Assembly (NCBI GenBank): GCA_944381625.1
Contig: CALWLW010000013.1
Span: forward strand, 1-64,000
DNA length: 64,000 nucleotides
Source of the DNA: an uncultured Lachnoclostridium sp.
GTDB lineage: Bacteria > Bacillota > Clostridia > Lachnospirales > Lachnospiraceae
Reading direction: 5' to 3'
The stretch's first letter is position 1; every line of letters begins with the position of its first letter. The notes under the pieces are model-generated. The model searched no databases. It had not been told where the DNA came from and saw only the letters and a program-made list of their open reading frames with translations. Positions 37,301-44,932 of this stretch are shown here, in pieces. Both the position numbers and the translations under genes were made by a program.

Positions 37301-37857
37301 CAGGTCTCGATCTTCTGGATCTCATGGGAGGTACGGAATCCGTCGAAGAAGTTAATGAACGGAAGGCGTCCTTTGATTGCCGCGCAGTGCGCAACCGGGG
37401 TCAGGTCCATAACTTCCTGAACGCTGGACTCGCAGAGCATTGCAGCTCCGGTCTGACGACAGGCATACACGTCGGAGTGGTCTCCGAAGATGGACAGCGC
37501 GTGGCTTGCAAGCGCACGTGCGGATACGTTGAATACGCCCGGAAGTCTCTCGCCGGCTACCTTGTACAGGTTCGGGATCATCAGAAGAAGACCCTGGGAA
37601 GCCGTGAACGTGGTCGTCAGGGCTCCTGCTGCCAGAGAACCGTGTACAGCGCCTGCCGCACCTGCCTCAGACTGCATCTCAGTTACATGAACCGTCTGTC
37701 CGAAGATGTTGGTTCTTCCCTGAGTCGCCCATTCATCAGTTGCTTCTGCCATAACGGATGAAGGTGTGATAGGATAGATCGCTGCCACGTCAGAATATGC
37801 GTAGGACGCATGAGCGGCTGCATGATTACCATCCATGGTTTTCATTTTTCTAGCCAT
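34315..37857 (-). CDS. nifJ: pyruvate:ferredoxin (flavodoxin) oxidoreductase
   Basis: The 1180-residue single-chain enzyme oxidises pyruvate to acetyl-CoA and CO2 and reduces ferredoxin, the central step of anaerobic fermentation. Domains run in the usual order: the N-terminal domain (MDGNHAAAHASYAYSDVAAIYPITPSS), a gamma-type domain, a 2x[4Fe-4S] ferredoxin insert with CIQCNRCSYVCPHA and CTGCGSCVNVCPG, and the thiamine-diphosphate domain (SGACAGCGETPYAKL, GDGWAYDIGFGG). Length matches the family. It has its own promoter and terminator and is likely strongly expressed. Confidence 0.97.
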   Translation of the reverse strand: MARKMKTMDGNHAAAHASYAYSDVAAIYPITPSSVMAEATDEWATQGRTNIFGQTVHVTEMQSEAGAAGAVHGSLAAGALTTTFTASQGLLLMIPNLYKVAGERLPGVFNVSARALASHALSIFGDHSDVYACRQTGAAMLCESSVQEVMDLTPVAHCAAIKGRLPFINFFDGFRTSHEIQKIETWDYEDLKDMVDMDAIDAFRKDALNPNHPVERGSAQNPDIFFQAREACNQYYDAMPAIVQEYMDKVNAKIGTDYKLFNYYGAADAEYVIIAMGSVCDTIEETIDYLMAAGEKVGVVKVRLYRPFCAEALVAAIPESVKQITVLDRTKEPGALGEPLYLDVVAALKGTKFHDTPVFTGRYGLGSKDTTPAQIVAVYHNTTKQKFTIGIVDDVTNLSLETGAPLVTTPEGTTNCKFWGLGADGTVGANKNSIKIIGDNTDMYAQAYFDYDSKKSGGVTMSHLRFGKKPIKSTYLIHKADFVACHNPSYVRKYNMVQELVDGGTFLLNCPWDMEGLEKHLPGQVKAFIANHNIKFYTIDGVKIGIETGMGPTRINTILQSAFFKLTGIIPEEEAIDLMKAAAKATYGRKGDDVVQKNWAAIDAGAKEVVEVQVPESWKNAADEGLDMTHAEGGRKDAVDFVNNIQSKVSAQEGNSLPVSAFMDYVDGTTPSGTSAYEKRGIAVNIPIWNPENCIQCNRCSYVCPHAVIRPVALTAEEAAAAPEGMQMMDMTGMADKKFAIVVSALDCTGCGSCVNVCPGKKGAKAIEMANMEANQGVQVGFDYAVTLPEKADVIAKFKETTVKGSQFKTPLLEFSGACAGCGETPYAKLITQLFGDRMYISNATGCSSIWGNSSPSTPYTVNQKGQGPAWSNSLFEDAAEFGYGMLLAQDAVRGGLKAKVEDLVANSGNADVVAAGQEWLDTYGVGATNGTATDKLVAALEACGCEKAQDILKQKEFLAKKSQWVFGGDGWAYDIGFGGVDHVLASGKDINVMVFDTEVYSNTGGQASKATPTGAVAQFAAGGKDVKKKDLASIAMSYGYVYVAQISMGADFNQCVKAIAEAEAYPGPSLIIAYAPCINHGIKKGMAKAQTEEELAVKAGYWHCFRYNPALAAEGKDAFSLDSKEPTGDYQEFLDGEVRYNSLKRANPERAAKLFAKNEDEAKARYSYLNKLKTLYGAE

Positions 37858-37928
37858 TTTTGTTATTCCTCCTTGTACAAATCAATAAGACCCTTTTTAT
37901 ATAAACTTAGTTCTTATCATTCGGGTTT

Positions 37929-37957
37929 ATTCTATCACATCTTGTTCAGATTGTCCA
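37929..37957 (-). promoter_or_regulatory. promoter of nifJ
   Basis: On the minus strand TGGACA (37952-37957) and TAGAAT (37929-37934) are separated by exactly 17 bases, each one base from consensus. They lie about 70 bases before the start codon, and AAGGAGG precedes the ATG. Confidence 0.7.
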
Positions 37958-37996
37958 TTTTGTATTTGAACTTTTTACGCGGGTTTTGTAAAAAAA

Positions 37997-38025
37997 TCCC
38001 CGGCCGTCCAAAATCCGGCCAGGGA
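37997..38025 (-). terminator. terminator at the end of the BMP/ADP-ribosylglycohydrolase operon
   Basis: TCCCTGGCCG pairs with CGGCCGGGGA on the minus strand, followed by TTTTTTT. It lies directly after the glycosidase-like gene and closes the eight-gene operon. A-rich DNA on the other side could make it work both ways. Confidence 0.9.
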
Positions 38026-38030
38026 ATTTT

Positions 38031-39857
38031 TTACCAGCTTTCTGTAAAAACCTGTATCACCTGTTTTGGGGGGATCCGGACAATCAGCCTGTCCCCCGTT
38101 ATCTCTGCCCTGCCCGCCCCGATGATCACCTCCGCACGGGTGCCGGCATGCCATAATTCTATTGCACTGTCCTCAGCACTGTCCCTTTCATTGTATATGG
38201 CGTATATATCCCCTCCGCTGTTATCGGAATACAGATTGCAGTACACCCCTTCCCTGTCTGTGGGATACATGGGGACGGACGCGCCGCCCTGGAATATTTC
38301 CCGGTATTTCAGATAGACTGTCTTCCATTCTCTGATCATCTGCTTTTGTTCTTCCGTGTACAGCATGGTACGCCCAAATACATCCGTCCATATGATGATC
38401 GGCGTCCCTCCGAATATGGCTCTCTGGATCAGTTCCTGTTTGCCCTCCTGGCGCTGCCAGCGGGATACCATGGGCGCTATGTGCCTGGGAAGCATGAATC
38501 TTAACACATCTGCCTCCGGCATCGCCCCGTGCCCCCAGTACTCATCCCACGAAGACGTGATAAATTCAACCGGATGATTCTTCACCGGATGGAACTGGGT
38601 TTGCAGCAGAACGCCTTTTTTGACCTTATCTGCTTTTTTCCGGAACGAGAACGGAGCGCTGGACATGGTATCCATCTGATAACCGTCGGCATCCGTCTCC
38701 CGGATCAGCTCCGCAAACTGGTCCCCCATACTCCGGGTAGATTCTTCGCAGCCTCTGTCCCAGGGAATGAATGGAAGAAGCACTCTGACGCCCCTTTTGT
38801 GGAATTCCTCCACCGCCGCTTTCAGCGCCTCCATCCCTCCCGGAAAATCCCTGTGAAAATCCCACTGGTTCCTTTCATCCACGCCCAGCCTCGGATACTG
38901 ATTCCAGAACGTCACCGTATCAAACCCGCCGAAAGCCTCGCCCATCTTCAGCAGGCCATCCACATCAAACGTTCCTGTCTTATGGTCAAAGCCTTCGTTT
39001 CCATACAGGAAGAGGAAATGATGGACGGCGGTTTCCCTGATCCACTGCAGGTCTTCCCTGTCGTATTCGGAAAAATCATATTCCGAAGCCCAGTCTTCCC
39101 TGTACCTGCCGAATGCTTCCGGCCATCCGGCATCGATGGCGCTGAGCTTGATTTCCACCGTATCGTTAAACGATGCATCCGGGGCCATCCTGACAAACCC
39201 GTCCCTGACAGAATCCTCCGTATCCATCAAAGCGAAAAATTTGCTCTGGTTCTGAACGCATCCCGCGTTGTCCAGATCGGAATAATTGGGAAACGTAATA
39301 CTGTAGCCATGCTTCTTATCCCCGCCAAGCAGTACCAGAGGGAGCTTGATGTCCGAGCTGAATTCTTTCCCCGACATGGGAATGATCACTGGCTTTCCCG
39401 ATGCGTTCCTGAACTGGCATCCCGGCGGAAGAAGCGTATCCTTCCCTCTCCCGTCATATTCGATGTCCGAAACCAGCGGGATCCTGATAAGCGAATCATA
39501 GGGCACCCCGTATTTATAACCGTCATATACCTGGTATAAAATACGCAGCGAGCCGCCTTCCTCCCGGCGTTTGTTCCATGTAAAGTAAACTCTGACTTTC
39601 AGCAAATCCTCATCTCTGGTATAGAATGCGCCTATCAGCTTCTCCATTTCATCTTCGGCAGTGAAAACATGGGCCAGTTCAAAGTCCCCGCTTCCCAGCT
39701 CTTTTCCGTAGATTCTGATCTGGAACAGGTCCCTGTTCCGGTTGGATACTGTCCCGGCCGCTTTATGCACAAGCCGGCGCAGAGGATGGTCCTTCTCAAA
39801 ATCCAGTTCCAGCGCCAGGGCGCCGGTATCAACAGAAAATTGTTTTGTCCCTTCCAT
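38031..39857 (-). CDS. cytosolic TIM-barrel glycoside-hydrolase-like protein
   Basis: The 608-residue protein has no signal peptide. The N-terminal third is beta-rich (ALELDFEKDHPLRRLVHKAAG, then IRIPLVSDIEY). The central part looks like an alpha-galactosidase-type TIM barrel: FDTVTFWNQYPRLGVDERNQWDF, RGVRVLLPFIPWDRGCEE and DADGYQMDTMSSAP, where the Asp near residue 393 is a candidate nucleophile. The C-terminus is a small beta domain. It resembles DUF6259-type proteins, from memory. It is the last gene of the operon, and being intracellular it must act on an imported substrate or its phosphorylated product. The sugar specificity is unknown. Confidence 0.7.
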   Translation of the reverse strand: MEGTKQFSVDTGALALELDFEKDHPLRRLVHKAAGTVSNRNRDLFQIRIYGKELGSGDFELAHVFTAEDEMEKLIGAFYTRDEDLLKVRVYFTWNKRREEGGSLRILYQVYDGYKYGVPYDSLIRIPLVSDIEYDGRGKDTLLPPGCQFRNASGKPVIIPMSGKEFSSDIKLPLVLLGGDKKHGYSITFPNYSDLDNAGCVQNQSKFFALMDTEDSVRDGFVRMAPDASFNDTVEIKLSAIDAGWPEAFGRYREDWASEYDFSEYDREDLQWIRETAVHHFLFLYGNEGFDHKTGTFDVDGLLKMGEAFGGFDTVTFWNQYPRLGVDERNQWDFHRDFPGGMEALKAAVEEFHKRGVRVLLPFIPWDRGCEESTRSMGDQFAELIRETDADGYQMDTMSSAPFSFRKKADKVKKGVLLQTQFHPVKNHPVEFITSSWDEYWGHGAMPEADVLRFMLPRHIAPMVSRWQRQEGKQELIQRAIFGGTPIIIWTDVFGRTMLYTEEQKQMIREWKTVYLKYREIFQGGASVPMYPTDREGVYCNLYSDNSGGDIYAIYNERDSAEDSAIELWHAGTRAEVIIGAGRAEITGDRLIVRIPPKQVIQVFTESW

Positions 39858-40562
39858 TCAGCCGCTCTCCTTTACACACCGGAAACCCACCGTACCGTAT
39901 CTGTCCATGGCGCCGCCCATCAGGTGCACCTTCAAATGGCTGTTGTTTCTCATGGCCCCGCTTTCGGAATGCCAGTAATAGTGGGCCGTATAATAACTGC
40001 CTCCCCTGAGCACGATAAACTGATGAGAATGGTCGACCTCGTCCAGCCTTTCAGACGTATACTCCCATACGTTTCCGCACATATTGTACAGCCCAAAAGG
40101 CGACCTGCCTTCCGGGTGGGAGTCCACAGGCTGTGTGTTTTCCCCGAACACATTGCAGAATTTATAATTTTTTGCATTTCCCCAGGGCCATTTATATTTC
40201 TCCGGCCCCGCCGCCATATACTGCCATTCCTCTTCCGTCGGCAGCCGTTTGCCGTAAAATTCTGCGTATGCTTTTGCGTCCTCCTGGCTTACATAGACCA
40301 CGGGCAGATCTTCCGCGCCGTCGGGATACCGACCCGACTCCCAGTGTCTCAGAAACCCCGCGCTGTCCACCGGCGCATACCCGCTCTCTTTCAGGAATTG
40401 ATCGTACATGGCATTGGTCACACAGTAGAGATCCGCTTCCAGCGGCCCTACTTTCGCCAGTCGCGGGCCATGATCCATCTGGCAGTCCCCTTCCATGATC
40501 CTGTGGGATACCCGGTATATATATTCTGCTTCCGGAATATACACAGTCTCCTGCTTAAGCAT
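39858..40562 (-). CDS. SUMF1-fold (FGE-sulfatase-like) protein without FGE cysteines
   Basis: The 234-residue protein has the SUMF1/formylglycine-generating-enzyme fold signatures: RLPTEEEWQYMA (107-118), GNVWEYTS (163-170), RGGSY (186-190) and GFRC (226-229). The segment that in true FGE carries the two copper-binding cysteines reads YYTAHYYWHSES here and has none. No sulfatase gene is nearby. It is therefore unlikely to activate a sulfatase; SUMF1-fold proteins also include oxygenases and binding domains. The gene abuts the glycosidase-like gene (stop and start overlap region TGAATG), so the two probably work together. Confidence 0.8.
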   Translation of the reverse strand: MLKQETVYIPEAEYIYRVSHRIMEGDCQMDHGPRLAKVGPLEADLYCVTNAMYDQFLKESGYAPVDSAGFLRHWESGRYPDGAEDLPVVYVSQEDAKAYAEFYGKRLPTEEEWQYMAAGPEKYKWPWGNAKNYKFCNVFGENTQPVDSHPEGRSPFGLYNMCGNVWEYTSERLDEVDHSHQFIVLRGGSYYTAHYYWHSESGAMRNNSHLKVHLMGGAMDRYGTVGFRCVKESG

Positions 40563-40588
40563 AATCTTCCCCTCTCCTGAAAACCATG

Positions 40589-41482
40589 TTATAAAGCCCG
40601 CTCCACTTCTTCCAGCGTGGGGATCGACACAGCCGCTCCCGGCCTGGACACGGTGATGGACGCCGCCATGGACGCCTGTCTCAGCGAATCCTCCACCGGC
40701 ATACCTTTCACGATTCCCGCCAGAAAGAATCCTTCAAAGGTGTCTCCAGCCGCCGTAGTGTCCACCGCCTTTGTGTCAAACGCTTCCTGCTCAACAAATT
40801 TACTTCCGTCATAGCAGCAGGAGCCCTCAGCGCCCATGGTCAGGACAAATTTTGCATCAGGAAATTTTTCCTGCAGCTTCTGCGCAAGTATTCTTTTGTC
40901 GCCGGAATCCGTTCCCGTGAACTGGGAAGCCTCTACCTCGTTCAAAACAAACCAGTCGATCTTATCCAGAGGCAGTTCCATGATTTTTTCATCCATGGGC
41001 GACGGATTGAGGATGATGATCATTCCCCTCTCTTTGGCGCGGCTGATCATATATCCGATGTTGTTGACTTCATTTTGGAGCACAAGATAATCGCCTTTCC
41101 CGAATCGTTCAAAAACGTCGTCAATCTGCTCCTTTTCCACCGCCTGGTTCGCCCCGCCGTACAGGATAATGCAGTTGTCCCCTTCGTCGTCGTTCTGTAT
41201 GATCGCGTTCCCCGTCCTGATGTTCCGGTTGACGAAGACACACTCCGTATTGACGCCGGCCTCCTGCATAACATCCAGAAGGAATTTGCCGTCGTCCCCG
41301 ATACATCCCGCATGGTAGATATTCCCGCCCGCCCTGCCGATGGCAACGGACTGGTTCAGTCCCTTGCCTCCGGTAGATACGTTCAGGCTTCTGGAAGATA
41401 TTGTCTCGCCTTTCCTGACAAAGTGTTCTACCCGGTATGTATAATCAATATTCAGAGATCCATAATTTAAAATTTTTACCAT
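40589..41482 (-). CDS. ribokinase-family (PfkB) carbohydrate kinase
   Basis: This 297-residue kinase begins with the family sugar-binding region GSLNIDYTYRVEHFVRKGET and STGGKGLNQSVAIGRAGG, and ends with the ATP/anion-hole motif DTTAAGDTF with catalytic base D247. The closest well-known group is ribokinase. It overlaps the ADP-ribosylglycohydrolase-family gene by 7 bases, so it probably phosphorylates the sugar released by that enzyme, with ribose the first guess. A second PfkB domain is fused to the divergent regulator. Confidence 0.9.
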   Translation of the reverse strand: MVKILNYGSLNIDYTYRVEHFVRKGETISSRSLNVSTGGKGLNQSVAIGRAGGNIYHAGCIGDDGKFLLDVMQEAGVNTECVFVNRNIRTGNAIIQNDDEGDNCIILYGGANQAVEKEQIDDVFERFGKGDYLVLQNEVNNIGYMISRAKERGMIIILNPSPMDEKIMELPLDKIDWFVLNEVEASQFTGTDSGDKRILAQKLQEKFPDAKFVLTMGAEGSCCYDGSKFVEQEAFDTKAVDTTAAGDTFEGFFLAGIVKGMPVEDSLRQASMAASITVSRPGAAVSIPTLEEVERAL

Positions 41483-42900
41483 ATTTCAAAAATACCTTTC
41501 TTCCCGGATGCTCTCACTCCACTGCGGACAGACTCTGCCGTCATACGGCACAGCTCGTCAATTTTAAGTTCCTGCAGTCTCCGCATTGTGGTAAGCACCA
41601 CATCTCCGATGGGCGTTATCCAGCCTTCCCTGATCTTGTCAAGTCCGACCATGATGCCCAGCGTGTTCAGCACAGGCGCCGCCGTACAGTCCACATCCTG
41701 CCCTTCCATGGCTATGATCCTGCAGGTTTCATCAAAGTCCATGCGGCCGTACCACAGCGCAACCACTTCTGCCGCCGCATTGGGATAAGCGTGAATCCAG
41801 TTGTATTCTTTGTATTTCTCTTCACATGCCGCCCAGACGCTTTCCCATCCGCTCCCGGATTCGCACATCTTTAACGTGCTGTTTACCACCTCATAATACT
41901 CGCTGTCTTGGGGCAGCATGTCAATGGCTTTTTTCAGCAGCTCCCGCACGTCTGTCTCCGTAAAAGCCAGGGACGTAAGCAGTGCGTTGAATACGCCGCC
42001 CAATACGCCGTTGTTGGAGTGGGATACCACGCTGTCGTCCGCCGCCAGCCTTGCCGCCAGGGCCGGATTCCCGGGAGCCAGCATTCCATGAACCGGCGTT
42101 CTCATCTGGGCCCCGATCCAGTCGCTGAAATAATTGTGAAGTCTTCCGCTTTCAGGCGGCATAATTCCTTTTCGCAGATTTTCCAGGGCGGTTCTCTCGG
42201 CAGAATATCCGTCTGATATCAGCTCCAGCCAGGCGAACGCCACATCCTCCGACGTCACCGCATAGCCCTTCCGCGCGAACACATCCAGGTATGCCAGTTC
42301 GTATGTAATATCGTCGTTATATGTTTCAGGCTTTCTGAGATAGCCTGTCACCTCTCCGAATTTCTCCCGGATCTTCTCAGTCGTATACCCTTCAATCTGC
42401 GTACCAAGACACCCTCCGATCAGCTGTCCCCACCATCCGGCCCTGATCTTTTCTGCAAAATCATCAGAATACACATCATATTCATACGGCCCGGCAAAAT
42501 TCATGGCGGCTTTTATCTGGGAAAAATCCAGATATTCCCTGTAGCTGTCATAAGTGTTCCCGTCTCTTTTCCCGGCGCGGTTAAGCTCCGCGAATACTTT
42601 CGCCGTCAACACCTGCAGTGCCGCTCCGTCCCTGCGCCGCGCCGCGTCCAGACCTTCCTCCAGATATATTTCCGCCCGGGAGACGTCATATCCCCGGTTA
42701 TACATGCTCTGGACCGCCGCCGCAACAACATCTGTGGGTGCTTTGGAGCCCGGGACCTCACTGATCCAGTCATTGAACAGTTTGTTGTCCGCGGCCCTTC
42801 CTTCTTTCACGTAGCTGCTCCAGGCCTCCTGGTTGTCGTCCACCGGCTCCGGAGGAACCGCATTATCGGTTAATTGTCTTTCATAAATCCACGCCTTCAT
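41476..42900 (-). CDS. ADP-ribosylglycohydrolase-family protein
   Basis: The 474-residue protein has an N-terminal extension of about 145 residues and then an ADP-ribosylglycohydrolase domain starting at RAGWWGQLIGGCLGTQIEG. The metal-binding motifs are kept: NDDIT at 195-199 (first site) and DVDCTAA near 400 (second site, like DTDT in the family). Such enzymes hydrolyse N- or O-glycosidic bonds to ribose. In E. coli the homologue yegU sits with a nucleoside transporter (yegT) and PfkB kinase (yegV), the same trio as here. I infer cleavage of an imported ribosylated compound. Confidence 0.85.
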   Translation of the reverse strand: MKAWIYERQLTDNAVPPEPVDDNQEAWSSYVKEGRAADNKLFNDWISEVPGSKAPTDVVAAAVQSMYNRGYDVSRAEIYLEEGLDAARRRDGAALQVLTAKVFAELNRAGKRDGNTYDSYREYLDFSQIKAAMNFAGPYEYDVYSDDFAEKIRAGWWGQLIGGCLGTQIEGYTTEKIREKFGEVTGYLRKPETYNDDITYELAYLDVFARKGYAVTSEDVAFAWLELISDGYSAERTALENLRKGIMPPESGRLHNYFSDWIGAQMRTPVHGMLAPGNPALAARLAADDSVVSHSNNGVLGGVFNALLTSLAFTETDVRELLKKAIDMLPQDSEYYEVVNSTLKMCESGSGWESVWAACEEKYKEYNWIHAYPNAAAEVVALWYGRMDFDETCRIIAMEGQDVDCTAAPVLNTLGIMVGLDKIREGWITPIGDVVLTTMRRLQELKIDELCRMTAESVRSGVRASGKKGIFEIW

Positions 42901-42927
42901 GATCTGCAGCTCCTTTCACTCACGGTT

Positions 42928-43848
42928 TTATTCCGATTTTTTCTTTTTCACCCTGCTTCTCTGCCAGGAATAAATAGATATGGCAATAATCGTCACCACG
43001 TACGGTATGCAGGAAATCAACTGCGTGGGAAGATTCAGCATCTGGAGCCGGATCGCCAGCGAATCGGCCATACCGAAGATGAGCACGCTGCCCGTGATCC
43101 GCCAGGGAGTTCCAAATCCCATGGACTCAGCCGCCATACCGATCCATCCGCGGCCTGCTATCATATCTCTGGAGAACATGGACACATAACTCATGGACAT
43201 ATATGCTCCGCCAAGTCCGGCAAGTCCTCCCGCGATGAGAAGGGCAATGTATTTATATTTCATAATATTTACGCCCACGGAGGCCGCCGATTTTTCGTTT
43301 TCTCCCACAGCCCTGATCCTGACTCCGTACGGCGTTTTCCAGAAAAACAGCGTGAGCAGCACAACCAGCAGGAAGCTTACATAAGTCAGCACGCTGTGGC
43401 CGGAGATGATGCTGCCAAGGACCGGGATATTTTCAAGCACCGGTATGTTAATATTCGGCACGACCGGGCTGTTGAGGCTCTGTGTCGATCCTTTGTTTCC
43501 TGTCAGATAATAGGTCAGGAAGATCGTCAGGCCCCCGGAAAACGTATTCAGGGCGATACCTGCCAGGACAGGGTTCGTATCAAGGATCAGTGTAAAATAC
43601 CCGAACACAAACGCCATGACAATGCCGACGGCCATCGCGATCAGTACGCCTCCCAGGGCACTTCCGGTAAAATACCCCCCTACAGGACCGGCCAGCGCGC
43701 ATAACAGCATAATTCCTTCTGTTCCGATGGGGTCGATACCGCCTTTGGAAAATGTCATGCAGGCCAGAGCCGCGAACAGGATCGGCGTCATAAGTCTTAT
43801 AGAAGTAAAGAAAAAGTCACTTGAAAAAACAATTTCCACAATACTCAT
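42928..43848 (-). CDS. BMP-type ABC transporter permease
   Basis: The 306-residue polytopic protein is of the BPD_transp_2 type used by BMP/nucleoside importers (NupQ/YufQ-like): TPILFAALACMTFSKGGIDPIGTEGIMLL, then GVNIMKYKYIALLIAGGLAGLGGAYMSM and RGWIGMAAESMGFGTPW. It is the second permease of the importer, one base after the first, and lies 28 bases before the ADP-ribosylglycohydrolase gene. Confidence 0.92.
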   Translation of the reverse strand: MSIVEIVFSSDFFFTSIRLMTPILFAALACMTFSKGGIDPIGTEGIMLLCALAGPVGGYFTGSALGGVLIAMAVGIVMAFVFGYFTLILDTNPVLAGIALNTFSGGLTIFLTYYLTGNKGSTQSLNSPVVPNINIPVLENIPVLGSIISGHSVLTYVSFLLVVLLTLFFWKTPYGVRIRAVGENEKSAASVGVNIMKYKYIALLIAGGLAGLGGAYMSMSYVSMFSRDMIAGRGWIGMAAESMGFGTPWRITGSVLIFGMADSLAIRLQMLNLPTQLISCIPYVVTIIAISIYSWQRSRVKKKKSE

Positions 43849-43849
43849 T

Positions 43850-44932
43850 TTATCTGCCTCCTTCCTTAGAAGCTTCCAGCGCTCTGGTCTCTTTTACAAT
43901 CAGTTTCTTCTTCACGCCGCTTAAGATGGCAGTCGCAGATATGAGCAGAACCATCACCGCCTGAATAATGTTGACGATTTCAAACGGAATGTTGGAATTC
44001 CTGGACATGATGTCTGCGCCTATTCTCAGATAAGAAAGGAACAGCGCGGCAAACGGGACATACTGGACTTTATGTTTGGCAACTATGGCTATGAGCACGC
44101 CGTCCCATCCATATCCCGGCAGGGCCGAATACTGGAACCTTTCAAACATGCCGAAAAGATGCGCCGCTCCGCCGAAGCCCGCCAGCAGTCCGCCCACAAA
44201 CTGGGTAATGATGATGATCTTCCCGGACTTCACGCCGCAGTAATCGGCCATATTATTGTTTTCACCCACGAGGTTTGCCTTGAATCCAAAAGAGGTCTTG
44301 TTCACAAGGAACCAGATAATGACCACCGTGAGAACCGCCAGTATCGTACCCTGGTTGATCCTTGTCCCCTCCACGATATTCTCAAGGACCGTTCCCTCCG
44401 GGAACATATAAGAATAACTGGAGTTCTGCGTCGGGTCGTAGAAGAATTCATTGATCACATACAGTCCGAAATACAGGCAGATGTAATTGATCATCAGCGA
44501 GGTGACCAGTTCGTTCGCATGAGCCTTCACTTTCAGGACGCCGGGGATCAGGCAGACGATCCCGCCCACGATGGCCGCAAAAACCATGGCCGCAACCAGA
44601 TTCAGTTTTCCCGGAAGGCCAAAAACCAGCGATGCGCCGCAGGCGGCCACCATTCCCATGAAGAAAGAGCCTTCCATGGACAGGTTGAAAAGTCCCGGTT
44701 TAAAAAGGATGATCACCGCAAGACCAGTGAACATGAGCGGAGTCATTCCCTCAATCACATTGCCGAATCTGCGCAGGCTTGTCAATGGGCCAAACACAAA
44801 ATCCCCCAGGGCTTCCAGCGGCTGTTCGCTGATCAATAAGATGATGGCAAACACAATGACCAGTGAAATGAAAATTGCCAGCATCATTCTGAACATTTCT
44901 ATGTAACCAGAAAGAGGTTTCCTGTTTTTCAT
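43850..44932 (-). CDS. BMP-type ABC transporter permease
   Basis: The 360-residue protein is the first permease (NupP/YufP-like), with LMFTGLAVIILFKPGLFNLSMEGSFFMGM, LVTSLMINYICLYFGLYVINEFFYD and a GFGGAAHLFGMFERF segment. It starts in an ATGA overlap with the ATPase gene and has AGGAGGG upstream, so the importer subunits are made in step. Confidence 0.92.
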   Translation of the reverse strand: MKNRKPLSGYIEMFRMMLAIFISLVIVFAIILLISEQPLEALGDFVFGPLTSLRRFGNVIEGMTPLMFTGLAVIILFKPGLFNLSMEGSFFMGMVAACGASLVFGLPGKLNLVAAMVFAAIVGGIVCLIPGVLKVKAHANELVTSLMINYICLYFGLYVINEFFYDPTQNSSYSYMFPEGTVLENIVEGTRINQGTILAVLTVVIIWFLVNKTSFGFKANLVGENNNMADYCGVKSGKIIIITQFVGGLLAGFGGAAHLFGMFERFQYSALPGYGWDGVLIAIVAKHKVQYVPFAALFLSYLRIGADIMSRNSNIPFEIVNIIQAVMVLLISATAILSGVKKKLIVKETRALEASKEGGR

